Below, one piece after another: positions 1 to 11,236 of a DNA stretch of 64,000 bases. Position numbers and translations under genes: made by a program. The DNA is from Sarcocystis neurona. Its lineage: Eukaryota > Apicomplexa > Conoidasida > Eucoccidiorida > Sarcocystidae. The stretch covers positions 2,312,116-2,376,115 of the forward strand of contig KL647294.1 in the NCBI GenBank assembly GCA_000727475.1. The letters run 5' to 3'. The first letter of the stretch is position 1. Each line of letters starts with the position of its first letter. Under the pieces are notes generated by a model. That model ran no database searches and was not told the DNA's origin. It was given only the letters and a program-made list of their open reading frames with translations.

Positions 1-180
1 CCTCTCCTCCTGGTGCGCATCTCACAGATTTATGAGAAGCAGCTGCAGCAGCAGCAGGACCACGACGTGCTTCCCACCTTGAAGCAGCGACAGCAGGAGC
101 AGGGGCAGCAGCGTCGGGTGCAACGGACGCTGTGCATGCAACAGCAGCAGCAGCCGCAACTGCAGCAGGTGCCGCAGTAG
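1..180 (+). CDS. C-terminal fragment of an unrecognised Gln-rich protein
   Basis: Frame 1 is open from the window edge to a TAG at 178-180. It begins PLLLVRISQIYEKQLQQQQD and ends in a Gln-rich tail QQQQQPQLQQVPQ. Non-repeat residues between the Gln runs (VRISQIYEK, DHDVLPTLKQRQQEQ) look like ordinary protein, which is why this frame was preferred over the Ala- and Leu-rich alternatives. The start lies outside the window, so no domain or function can be given. The same frame stays Gln-rich for about 27 codons after the TAG, so the stop could be a true terminus, a disabling mutation, or follow an unrecognised splice donor. Confidence 0.45.
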   Translation, partial: PLLLVRISQIYEKQLQQQQDHDVLPTLKQRQQEQGQQRRVQRTLCMQQQQQPQLQQVPQ

Positions 181-2650
181 CAGCAGACGCAGCAAATGCA
201 GCAGAAGCAGCAGAACCCGCTGACGTGTTGCAGACGGCCGTTCCCCAAGGCGCAGCAGCCGTGATTCTGGAGTCTGGACGGTCACAGAAGCAGGAAAGAC
301 AGCAGCAGCAGCAACGGCAGGAGGAGGACGCAGCCGCCTGCTGCTGCTGCTTGGCGAGGCTCTGCAACTCGTACGTGCTATCGAACATCAAATCGTGACA
401 GACGCTTCTGCTCACTTCCTTCGTACTGCTCCTGCTGCTGTGCAACGGTACCTCCGCGCTGCTACCGCTGCTGCAGTTCGCAGCCTCGCTGCTGCTAGGG
501 CTTCTTCCCACGTTGCTGCTGGTGCTGCTCTTTCTGTCACTGCCGCCGCCATTCCTTGTGGCCGCGTCGCTGCTGTTGCTGCTCCCGCCGCCGTCGCTGC
601 TACAGCTGCTGTTTTTTGATTTGTCGTTGCTTGGCTCTTTCTGAATGCCGCTCTTCGAAGAGTTGGACCTGCCGCTGTTGCCACTTCCCTCATTGCTCCT
701 GCCGCTGTTGCTGCAGTTGAGATAGCACCGCAGCAGCTTTCGCAGGCAATCGGTCGAGACCAGAACTGCACGCGATTCAATTTTTCTCTCGTGGTAACTC
801 TTCGAAAAGGGCGAGCCTCCGCTGCTGTGGCGGCTACTCACTGTTATATCGTCCCTGCTGCTGTTGCTCTTGCTGTTCTTGCTGCCGCTGCTGCTGCTCG
901 ACTCAAACACTGTGCTGTTGTGCTCGCTGACACTGTTGCAGTCGGTGCTGCTGCTACTGTTGCACTCGTCGCTGCTGCTGTGGCAGCCATTGCAGCCGCT
1001 ACTGCAGCTGGTTTTGCCGACACTGCCGCTGCTGCTGCTGTGGCCAGCGCTGGTACTACTACTGCTGCTGCTGCAGCGCGAGGCCTCGAAAGTGTTGCTG
1101 ATGTTACTGCTCCCGCGTGTACACGTCTCTCTGCTGCTGCTGCTAGGGATGCCAGCAGTCACCAACCAACTCTCGCTTCCTTCTCCACTTTTGTCTGTCC
1201 GTTGAAACTGACTCTGCTGCTCCAGCGACTGCAGCCGCCGTCGTTGCAGCCTTCGCTGCTGGGTATCCTCCTGCTGAGTTATTGGCTGCTGCTGTTGCTG
1301 GGCCTTCGTCTGCTGCGGCGGCAGCTGCTGGTGGTGAGAGAAGCGCTGTTGCTCCTGCCGTGGTGGCGGTGCTGGTGACACGGCTGGAGCTGGCAGCTCT
1401 TGCGTGTGCCGCTGCTGCTTTTCCTGCTGCTGCTGGTGGGGCAGGGTGCTGCAGCAGTAGAGCCGGCCCCTGGTCAGCAGCTGCGCCAGCAGCGGCGCTA
1501 GGCTGCTCTTGCCCGTCCCTGAAGGGCCTGCCAACAGCAGCAGCAGTGGCTTTTCTCCGTCCTGCTGTCCCGCCTGCGCGCGGTTTGTCTGCTGGACTGT
1601 ATCTTGCCCCTGCGGCTGCTGCTTCTTCTCCCCCGGCCACTGTTGTTCTTCCTGCTGCTGCTGCTGTTGCCTTTGCAACTGCAGCTGCTGTGCTCCACGC
1701 TGTTGCTGCTCATCCTCCTGCGTCTGCTGGCGCTCAAGCTGCCCTCGTAGCTCATCTTGGTGCTGCTGTTCTCCCTGCGGCTGTGGATGCAGCTCTGTAT
1801 GCTGCTGCGTCGGCTCTTCCCGTCCCTCCCGCGGTTGCTGCTGCTGCTTCTGGTCCTGCTGCTGCAACATGAAATTGTTTCTCTGGCGGCAAGACCGGTG
1901 ACAGCAGCAGCGGCAGATGTCGGTACCATGCGTCACTGGCGTCTCCGCCGTTGCTGCTGCTCGGGGAACTGCTTTGTCTGCTCTGTCTCCTGCTGGTACT
2001 TTTGCTTCTCCTGCATGTTCTGCCTTCCCTTCAACTGTCTGTGCTGCTGGAAACCCTACTGCTGCAGGCGCTGATGCTACTGCTCCTGGTGATCGCGCGT
2101 CTGTTGCTGCTGCCGCTGGTGTTGCTGCTGGTGCTGTCGTTGTTGTGTCTGCGTTTGCCGCTGCTGTTGCTGCTACTTCTGTTGGTCTTCTTGTTCCAGT
2201 TTCTTCGTCTGCCGCTGCTGCTGCGACCTGAGTGTTGTTGAGAACCGGTAGCGGTAACGAAGAGTAGCTGACTGGGAGGGTCGACGGCAATGCAGCTGCT
2301 GCTGTGGCCAGTGTGTTGCTGACAATTTGTGTGAGCGTCAGGAACACAGCGTCGTCCGTTTTGCTGCTCACGCTGCTGGCCCTGCCGTCGCTTCTGTCTC
2401 GTTTGCCGCACGTGCTGCTGCAGCAAGGCTCACTGCTGCCGTTGGTCGCGCTGGCCTTGCTGCTGCCGCTGTTTTTGGCGCCTTTGGTAGCAGCCCGCCT
2501 GCTGTTGCTGTTCTTGCTGCTGACGATGCTGCTGCTGTCCCGCCGTCTATTCGTATCGCTGCTGCTGCTCTCACTGCTACTGTTAACTGGTCTGCCACTG
2601 CTGCTGCCCTCCTCCACAGACACAGCAGCAGCAGGAGGAGGAACAAACGC
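24..2650. repeat. CAG/CTG triplet island
   Basis: The plus strand is rich in CAG up to about 360, then switches to CTG/GCT/TGC from about 400 onward. Tracts are short (mostly 2-6 triplets) and interrupted. Open frames of 60-200 codons exist on both strands and in several frames, made largely of Ala, Leu, Cys or Gln; none has a recognisable domain. Part may be an intron between the fragments at 1-180 and 2620-2742, but no donor/acceptor pair could be fixed. Confidence 0.85.
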
Positions 2651-2742
2651 GTGAACAGCGCGTGTTGTACATGGGGAAGGCGTTGACGCTGCACGTGCAG
2701 GAGCAGCAGCTAATGAGGCAGGCAGAGGGGGAGCACCTCTGA
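2620..2742 (+). CDS. putative terminal exon, Gln/Glu-rich
   Basis: A polypyrimidine stretch ending CCTCCACAG gives a good acceptor before 2620. The frame then runs TQQQQEEEQTREQR followed by VLYMGKALTLHVQEQQLM and stops at TGA 2740-2742. The charged, amphipathic sequence is unlike the Leu/Ala frames around it, which supports coding. It may belong to the same gene as the Gln-rich fragment at 1-180. The frame after the TGA is open again to 2955 and still reads Gln-rich (EEKQRQQQARC), so the exact end is uncertain. No function is proposed. Confidence 0.4.
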   Translation, partial: TQQQQEEEQTREQRVLYMGKALTLHVQEQQLMRQAEGEHL

Positions 2743-3154
2743 CATCGGGCAGTTGAGGAGAAACAGAGACAGCAGCAGGCCAGGTGCACCACGGGTGGAA
2801 GGTGGGGAGCGTGGGATAGCGGAGAGACGCCACTGCTGCATGCGTTTCTCCTGCTGCAGCAAGGAGACCGCTCACAGCAGTGTCGCTCCCAGCAACTGGA
2901 TGGAGAACGATGTGCTCTACACAGATGTCGGGGATACGTGAGCAGCAGTTGTTGACTTCTTCAATATCTTTCTCCACACCGTCTACTGCCGCTTCTACTA
3001 CGGCGTCTCTTTCCCCCATTTCCCGCTGTTGCTGCTCTCAAGAGAACGGATGAAGTGCAACTTGCCACCGCAGCTCCTGCTGCGCATGTCGCTGCTTCGT
3101 TGCCCGCTGCGGCTGCTGCCTCCTCTGTGGCAACTCCTGCTACTGGCCGCCTCG

Positions 3155-4080
3155 TATGCGCACACTTACTGACCTGCTAAAACGCTTCTGCTGCTGCTGC
3201 TGTCGTCTGCTGCTGCTGCTGCTGTTGTCTGCTGCTGCTGTCGGCTGTTGTTGCTGCTGCTGTCGTCTTTTGCTGCTGCTGCTGTCTGTTGCTGCTCCTG
3301 CCGTCTGTTGCTGCTCCTGCCGTCTGTTGCTGCTCCTGCCGTCTGTTGCTGCTGCTGCTGCTCTTCCTGCTATCTTGTGCTGCTGTCACTATCTCCTGCT
3401 GCTGCTGGAGCTTCTTTCTTCGACAGGGCGCCTACTGGTGCACGCGTCGCCACGAGTGTCACACTCACCTTCTGCTGCTTCTTTTGCACACCTCATCCTG
3501 GTATACTTGTACACACCTGCATGTGAGACACGTATATACAGGAACAGACGCGTGGTGCAGTAGCCACTTGTTCTCTTTCAGCTGCTCATGCTGCTGTTGC
3601 TATGACCAGGTACGACGTACTTGGTGGATCTTCTGTCGATGCCTACCCCTACGTACTGTTGCTCCTTTGAAAGCCGTTCTGCTCCTGCTCCTTTCGGTAT
3701 TGCTGCTGCCCGCCCTGCGTCCTGCTGCTGCCCCCCTGCGTCCTGCTGCTGTCCCCCTGCGTCCTGCTGCTGCCCGCCCTGCGTCCTGCTGCTGCCCGGT
3801 CTGCGTCCTGCTGCTGCCCGGTCTGCGTCCTGCTGCTGCCCGGTCTGCGTCCTGCTGCTGCCCGGTCTGCCTTCTGTTGCGACCCAGCTTGTCTCCCGCT
3901 GCCGCTCGGACGGCACCGGCTGCTGCCTCCGTGTGCTTTACGTCCTGCTGTTAACAAAGTCGCGCTCTGTGGGGTCTCCTGCGGCTGCTGCTGCCGCCTC
4001 ATATGTCTGTTCTGCGTCTAGAGCTGCCGCCAAGGCTATATCCCGTCTCGTGCTGCTGCTGCTGCCGTGAACTCTGTGCG
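3155..4080. repeat. second CTG-rich block
   Basis: Dense CTG/TGC on the plus strand, including near-uninterrupted runs around 3187-3370. All three plus frames are locally open as Cys-, Leu- or Ala-rich sequence, and the minus strand reads Gln- or Ser-rich. It includes the 22-bp tandem array described separately. No gene is supported here. Confidence 0.85.
3711..3885. repeat. 21-22 bp tandem array
   Basis: About eight head-to-tail copies of a unit containing GCGTCCTGCTGCTGCC. Spacing between successive GCGT starts is 21, 21, then 22 bp repeated. Because 22 is not a multiple of three, successive units are read in different frames, giving rotating CCCP / LLLPGL / RPAAAR peptides. This argues the array is not under protein-level selection. 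Confidence 0.85.
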
Positions 4081-4339
4081 GTTCGCTGCCGCGTTCTGCT
4101 CAACGACTCTCAGATTTGCTGCTGTGGGCGTTGCCGTCGGCTTCGCTGCTGCGGGTGCTTCTCTTCGTTAGGCAGAAAGTTGCTGACTTCTACACCGACG
4201 TGCCCTGGTGTCCCGTGCTGCTCCTCCTGCTGCTATAGAGTCGCCTTTCTCTCTACTCGCTCACACAGACACCTGCATGTACCTACAAAGACGATTCCTT
4301 TCCTCGCTGCACAAGCTTGCGCACTTACATAGATAATTC

Positions 4340-4740
4340 ATGAACATATATATATATATATATATATATAGTTCGCAGATTCATATTCATTTTCGCTCTA
4401 CACAAGCCATATATATATATATACATATAGAGTATTCACATATGCACACGCGTAGACAGATGTGTTCAACTAGGGCCCGACAAATGTTAGGGCGGCGCTA
4501 ACTAGCCTTCAAATGTAGGCGAACACCGTCTTGCATTCGTGCGTGTACACGAGTATATACACACGCACAGCGCAGGCGTACGTGCTTTATATATATATAT
4601 ATATATATATATGTATACGCACTCACACGCACGTATAGATGTATATACATACATATACGCGTGCTTTATATATATATATATGTATACGCACTCACACGCA
4701 CGTATAGATGTATATACATACATATACGCGTACAGATGAG
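4340..4740. repeat. TA microsatellites and tandem duplication
   Basis: TA runs occur at about 4346-4370, 4408-4423, 4588-4610 and 4667-4681. The last two sit inside two adjacent copies of a 70-79 bp unit (4582-4660 and 4661-4733) that begins GTGCTTTATATA and continues through identical CA-rich sequence. Length difference is due to the TA run. Confidence 0.85.
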
Positions 4741-7700
4741 ATCGATAGATATATAAAGGTATAAATAGGTATATGCTTACGTGTACGCAGCTGCGGCCCT
4801 ACGTGACACTTTTCGTAAGCGTCCGTACAGGGATCCAGAAAGAGCCATACGCGTATAAAAGTTCTCCATACGATCTCTGCTGCAAAGATATACATTTACG
4901 CGTGTACACATCTGTGCAACTACACTAGAATAAACAGAGTCTACGACTTCCATAGAAGTCCCTACAGGAACCTACAGAGAGGCAAATTCATACAAAGCAC
5001 TACGGCCGTCGTCTGCCCCCGGCGTCCGCATGTTCGAACCGAAAGGACATGCAATCACAAAGCTAGCATTTTCCTTCAGTTGCATGAAGGAGAGAAATAC
5101 TCATTCTAAAAGGGGAGCAACAATACGCGTGCCGAGAGAGCGAAGGGAGAAAAGCTGCAGGACTGGTTCTCCGTCTTACGTGGTCAACTGAGCTAGTGAA
5201 TCGACTGATGAAACAGGAAAGAAAAAAAATTCCCTGGGAATCGAGAACCGTCGAAGACGAGGAAGGCAGAAAAAAAAAAGTGGTTCCCTTTGTCGTGGAG
5301 GAGAGGGCACAAAAACGCCGCACCTTGATGCGAGGACGGGGTGTACGTCGCGCGCCGATTCGGAGTGTCGGGCGTACGTACACCTGAACGTCCTTCGGGA
5401 GGTAGTGTAAAAGTATGGAAAGTAGTAAACGAAGTTAAACTAGGTGGAAAGAGATACACAGTGTAGGCTGTGAAACACGCAGACAGACACAGGTACACCG
5501 TTGCTGAAAGCTTCAGGTGAAAAGAAGTCGCCAGCGACACTGCAGTAAACCAGATATCGAACGTAGGCACCGTCTACACACACAACCAGGAGTATACGCA
5601 GCACATATAAGCAATATATGGTGAAAAAGCTGTATGCTGCTTCATTGTGTGGGAATTCAGAACTAGTACTTCATACAGATATTTGTACGCATTTGACTCC
5701 GCAGCCACCCACAATGAACACACCCGTGTTGTGAGTCGTCACACTTAGAAGTCACCTTTAATGTGAAGGAGATGAAGAGAGATATTAACACTGAATGGAA
5801 CAAAATATATACAATTTTATCCGGACGGGAAGGAGCGGCGTAGGAATGTCGAGGAGTTGGTTGGTATCCGCAATGGAACAACACCGTATACAGGAGAGAA
5901 AGTTGCAACGTATAGCGGGCGCCATCCCCAATGCTTTATGTACAGTAGAGGAGATTATACGCTGTGCTTGCTATGTATGTTAACCAACAACAGGCACCGA
6001 GCGGTTCTCGAGATGCTACGGACGGGGTTGTTGCATGTAGACGCACGACGGCCGCATCAGTGCACCTGAGCGTGAGGTAAATGTGTAACATACAGACACC
6101 AACAACGGTCGAGACGGTAACCTGGAAGAAGACCCTAACGAAATGAGTAAATGCGCCGGCTGCAAAAAAGCAACCAGTTTGCACGTCTTCAGAAATACAA
6201 TAGTCGATGCAGAGGTTCGCTAGACACAAACACTCAAGGTGCTGGTAGCTCTTTCAGCGAGAAAGCGCAACGAAGTAAAGTTAGACGGTTGACCAACGTG
6301 GTAATGTATGCTTGGTTAACTGTCTGAAACACAAAAAAACTTACATTACTCCTACAGCAACAAGTGGTCTGTTGTGCGTATTGGTGCACGTGATTCTCGA
6401 TGTGAATACGTGCATGCAACGGCCGCGGCGAAGAGATGGTCTATTCGACCTACGGCGTACTTTAGTCCGGGTTGCTGAAAGTCCAAACCGTGAAGATAGT
6501 ATGGATTCGAATAAAAAAAGGAAAAACACCCAAGAAAACGTACACGACACTGCTGCGGAACGGAGGAGGAGCGGTCAGATCGAGAGAAGGCACGGACGGG
6601 CGAGGAGCGGGGGCTGCCACCTGCTGGCTGGGCCGATATGCATTACTCGCCGGAGTCCAAGATAAACACAACAACAGTAGACGAGAAGAGGAAAATGAGT
6701 TGGATGTTGAATAATTTTTAACTACTTAGAGTAGTACAACGCATCGGGGACAGCACCTTCCCACCTCCCCCGTGATTCTTACATCTGGGCAGGTCGTGCC
6801 GTGTGTGTGCACGGTAAACATAGACTTCCTCGAGTCATTGTCGCCTTGCACCTTCCGGGCGCACACACTTCTGACGGATTACTACGAAAGTTATCTTTCA
6901 GCGGTTGGCGATTTCGATATTCATCCATGTAGAGGGAAAGAGACGTGCTGGACGCGACGCCCATTTACAAAAAGAGAGGGCATGTCCACAGGAACTTTTC
7001 TACACACACAGAGGACTTCTCTTGATGCCAGCACGCGCAGCCGGTCCGTTTAAGGTGCACCATACTACATCCTTCCGTATGCAGACTCTGCAGCGCGGAC
7101 CCTGACAGGCAAAATTAAATGCGAAATGGGACGACCGACGTACAAGCGTAGTGGAGTCGCACGCCGAGGTATGTACGCGTGCGGGTGTATATGTGAAGAT
7201 ATGCACGTATCTTCACGTAAATGCACCTCCATCCCCATGCATCTGTTTATACACGTTGATCTAGGTGAACAGCCCTGTGCATAGTAGCGTGTGTACTCGC
7301 GCGTGAGTGCTTCCGGACGGCCGACTTTGCCAGCAACGTCGTCCACATACCGCTCTTCCCAGAAAATCTCCAAGACCGTCGGTGTTCTGTCGTCTTGTGT
7401 GGGTGCGAGGCCGCTGCTGCATCACCTCTAGCAGCAGGAATGCCGCTTGCCGTTCCGTTTGTATGTGCTCTGCTGCTCTACCTATACATGGTTCCCACGT
7501 GATCTATTTTCCACGTTGAGCAGTAGATGCACACGCAACATGGAAACTCTGTTGCCGTCGCTGTTGCTTACTTGCTTGGTGTACACGCCAGAAAAGCGTG
7601 TCGCCCTCATGCCAGCGCTACGCACGAGGGCTCCTGGTCTTCTTGTCGAACGAAACATGCCCTATCCATAATCAAATATATATACAGGGATCGGCAGCTG

Positions 7701-8880
7701 TCTCTCCCTCCGAGCAGCCGCAGTCATGCCAGCGCCGCTACCTTCGTTTGTATCACGTAGATTCCGAAATTAGCTCGCAGGACGGTATGGTATTACTCAG
7801 AGATGCGATCAGTGATTCCGTGCCATTGTATTTTGTCTGATGGCTTCACACGAGCCTTGTACCAGCAAATAGTTCTGCTGGGCACCCTCGTCGGCTCCAT
7901 GAATGGGGTGGGCGTGCCACGTAGAAGCCATGGAAATTGATGCAGTCTCTTCTGAATACATCACGCCGTTGCTGATGCTCTACACTGCAACACAGGACAT
8001 ATCGATATATATATACACACAATATATATATATACACACACACAATATATATATATATACGTACTATATCTATAAATATACATTACATATATATCTTTTT
8101 GTACACACATCTGCACGGTCAGCGAGCGCGGGGCGCTACACATCTATTGCAGATACTACACGTAAGGGACTCCATCCATGGAACGTGACACTGACATGGT
8201 TGCTACCGACAATCTACTGCTACACTTAGCGCACAAGAATACATTTTTGTGCATATGTATATGAGTCTGGTTACACGTGTACACGTACGTGAGCCCGTGT
8301 ATACTGCCCCCTAAGCGTCTCATCTTGCTGCCGACGCCCTAGCAGATGCACTTCAGTGTCACGTAGACGCTGACGGTGCTAGCAACTAATAGCTGCGTAC
8401 AAAGATGCAGAGAGTCCTCGATACTTAGCATCCAGAATAAAGGTGGCGTACTACAACAATAGCACAGCTCCTCCTGCTGGCAGATCAGAGCTGTGCTATG
8501 TGGAAGCCGCAGCCGCTTAACAGAGACTCTGGAATGTAACCTTTACAGCAGCGCCTTCGCCGACGCAGTTGTGCACGATTAAGAGCACCTCGTATGCACC
8601 CTTCCGACGACGTAAGCGTAATTACGTGTACGCCTACGTGCATACACATATATATGTATATATATATATATATATGAAGAGCTATGTATGTCCGTGGAGA
8701 GAGAGAGATGTTGTTCCACTTTTTTACTCGCCACACGGGGGGAAGGGGGGGACAGGCGCACACTAGTTTCCACGTACCGCGTACCTTGTTCCATTTGGGG
8801 GTGGGAGGAGAGATGTACACGTGAGAGACATCTACACGGTTGCAAACTAGTCCGCCTTGGACAAACAGAAACTAAAATAG
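4741..8880. other. no gene recognised
   Basis: Non-triplet, mixed-composition sequence with TA or TA/CA microsatellites near 8004-8095 and 8645-8675. Open frames are short (under about 125 codons), often overlap on both strands and show no domain or well-placed splice pair. It may be intergenic or intronic. Confidence 0.5.
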
Positions 8881-8885
8881 ACGCT

Positions 8886-9029
8886 CTGAAGGGCACGTCA
8901 AGCCTTTTTTATAGACAAAGCAAAACAGAGCCCTCCTTGCGCAGTGGTGCGACACGCCTGAAGGGCAAGTCAAGTCTCCTTTATACGCAAAGGAAAGTAG
9001 AGCTCTTCTTGTGCAGCGGTACGCCATGC
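8886..9029. repeat. 72-bp tandem duplication
   Basis: Two diverged copies (8886-8957 and 8958-9029) both beginning CTGAAGGGCA. The period is a multiple of three and the plus frame reads a 24-residue repeat (LKGTSSLFYRQSK versus LKGKSSLLYTQRK), but the minus strand is open too, so coding is not shown. Confidence 0.75.
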
Positions 9030-9520
9030 GATGCCTGCAGCAGCATGTGCAGCTGTGTTTGTGCAGACGCGGGTGTGGACGCAGCAGCAAGAACTTCTGC
9101 GCCAGCAGCAGCAGAAATCGCTCTGCGCGCAGTCACATGCGACAGCGGTAATGCGGCCGTTGTCAGGAGGTTGGACTGTAGAATGCGTTCCGCGCACTGG
9201 TGATGACCCACATACATGCACGCGCCTGCGTATACTCGAAGACAATCATCGTCTTTCCTCTTCGCTGAAAAAACTTCTTGGACGGTGACGGGGTGGTCAA
9301 CCCTCTGTAGAGGTGATACTTCTTGTGTAGAGAAACAAATGCCTACACGCTCTGCAGCAGAAGGACACCGCCGCTCCCCGTCGGTCGCCGCATTCGTGTC
9401 GGTCGACGCTAATGCGAGCAGCAGCTCCATACCGATGCGCTTGACAACTACGGTCAGCAGGTTCCACAGGTGAAGGAGAAGCCCGCACGGCCAGCCCTCG
9501 ATTTTTACCGCGGACCGCAA
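8981..9520 (-). CDS. possible exon, hydrophobic segment, unrecognised
   Basis: A minus-strand frame of about 180 codons is open with balanced composition. Near its upstream end is a hydrophobic stretch (GLLLHLWNLLTVVV) that could be a membrane anchor, followed by mixed hydrophilic sequence (QEVSPLQRVDHPVTVQEVF). The frame does not begin with ATG, so it would have to be an exon or start internally at a Met after the hydrophobic part. It overlaps the 72-bp duplication. No family is recognised and the plus strand is partly open, so the call is weak. Confidence 0.25.
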   Translation of the reverse strand: MRSAVKIEGWPCGLLLHLWNLLTVVVKRIGMELLLALASTDTNAATDGERRCPSAAERVGICFSTQEVSPLQRVDHPVTVQEVFSAKRKDDDCLRVYAGACMYVGHHQCAERILQSNLLTTAALPLSHVTARRAISAAAGAEVLAAASTPASAQTQLHMLLQASHGVPLHKKSSTFLCV

Positions 9521-10454
9521 CGGTGATCACATAGCGCGCAAACGTCCAAGCACAGAACGCACCGACTTGAAGAGCTACGTGTACACTGTATACACACACA
9601 CCGTATACACGTATGTAATGTACACACATGTACAATATGCAAGGCGTATAGGCACACATCACACTGACGTAACTCTTACATAACTACATTATACAGAGAG
9701 ATACATATATACGTATATACATATATATATATATGTAACGGAAGGCAAGGAACATACACCAGGTGCACCAGTAGCCGTACAGGTCGGGTTTCGCATGCCC
9801 ACATGATGTATGAATGCAGGTGGACACAAGCGTGTTGCACAGACGTAGAAGTAGACACGTATATACGTGTGTTCACGTTCGCCTTTCTTTGCAGACAGTC
9901 TTCCACAAGCAGCTATGGATCCAATGTCTAACACAAGACGCACGCAGCGACTAGGACTGCAATGCAAAAAGGCGAGCGGCAGCTCACTGCTGCTGACAAC
10001 AGCGCGCATATCGCACGTCTTTCTCCTGCATTTCCCGAGGGGTTCACAGCCACATTCGTGTCTACACACATACTCACGTGTCAACGAACAGAGACACAGA
10101 AACATCAAAACGGTCACATATATACATATATATATGCATGTAGATGAACAGACACACAGACGCAAAATCGTCACATATATGCACACACGAATGCACACAC
10201 ATTGCGCCGGCATAGCAGCGTACGCTTCTGAAGTTTCTTCATGGTTGTTTTGCCTGCACGCTGGTGTGGACACACACTTGATGGACGTACGCTTGAACGC
10301 AGGCGGACACGTGTTTTAATTCTGTCTACGTTCGCTCGTGTATCCGCCCAGATTTCTTACACGTACGCACGTGCATCTCTCCTACATTTATTCCCAATGG
10401 ACAAACAGCGGTGGCTCTTTTTTGTTCCCTCTTCAACATCTACTTTCTCCCTAG
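9521..10454. other. no gene recognised; microsatellite-rich
   Basis: Contains TA/CA microsatellites (9690-9737, 10115-10135) and repeated ACACAC/GTAC-type sequence. Overlapping frames on both strands give no domain. Confidence 0.5.
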
Positions 10455-10720
10455 GTGGTGCAATACGACTTTTCGATGCCGCAGATTGGCTCCCGTGGAG
10501 ACTTTGCTTTCTGCTGTTTCAAGTGTACTTACACTTGACTACTGGCTTCAGCTCTGTGTCTTCTGCCGGCAGCAGAACCGGGGAGGTGCAGCAGCCCTGC
10601 CCGTCCCCAGCTGGTGCTTAGACCTTATCAGGGAAGTTGCAACCGTTCTGTTCCAGCTTCGTCGTTACATCATCCAGGATGGGTCTGCAAACCAAGTACA
10701 CGAAAAGAGTCTACTTTTAC
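10455..10720 (+). CDS. possible exon(s), frame uncertain
   Basis: A pyrimidine tract ending TTTCTCCCTAG precedes 10455. One frame then reads VVQYDFSMPQIGSRGDFAFC before a stop. A second frame reads SWCLDLIREVATVLFQLRRY in 10607-10670, after a possible acceptor (TTCTGCCGGCAG). Both look protein-like, and they could be two exons, but the implied intron of about 50 bp is short. No family is recognised. Confidence 0.3.
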
Positions 10721-11048
10721 CGACAAGGTCTGACTATGTATATATATACATATGTTTGTTTATGCGTATTTGTTTGTTTGTCTGCATACACGTGTCCCAC
10801 CCGGAACCAAACAGCAACACGAGCAGGAGCAGCAGCAGTGTGGTAAAATCAACAGGGCAAGGAGCACCAAGGCTCGTACCGCCAGCAGTACGGGCACCAG
10901 CGGTATTACCGTACGCAGCAGAAGCATAAAATATAAACTCTCATGCATGCTCCCACGACACGTAATGTTGGCAGGTTCTCAAAGTCGTCTAATTTTAAGG
11001 GCCTATTTCCGAATGGCAACCTTCCTGTATATTCATAACAAAGTACTG

Positions 11049-11236
11049 CCGTGTACGTACACCTTGCATTCCGGTACATGTACACCCCACCTCTGCGGTG
11101 TACGTACATCCCAGCGCTCCGGTGTCTGTACACTCGAGCACTGCATTGTATGTATACTCGAGCACTACGGTGCATGTACTCCCGAGCACTGCGGTGTATG
11201 TACACCCGAGCACTGAGGTGTACGGGCACCGCAACA
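11049..11236. repeat. 24-bp tandem array, 8 copies
   Basis: Eight copies with successive spacing of 23 or 24 bp. Each carries a variant of the imperfect palindrome GTGTAYGTACACC followed by a segment like CGAGCACTGC. Variation is concentrated outside the GTAC core. All six frames are largely open and give octapeptide repeats, so open frame alone is not evidence of coding. Confidence 0.9.

Noticed and set aside
395..2430. Many 60-200 codon Ala-, Leu- or Cys-rich frames
   Set aside because: They are readings of the same CTG-rich tracts in different registers, without ordinary protein sequence between runs.
24..4080. Non-standard stop usage (TAG/TGA read through as sense)
   Set aside because: eL20 and the other clear exons use ordinary stops and code, and the apparent continuation can be explained by repeat DNA being open in every frame.
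11049..11236. Regular 24-bp repeats, CRISPR-like at first sight
   Set aside because: Units abut without unique spacers and the context is eukaryotic; it is a simple tandem array.
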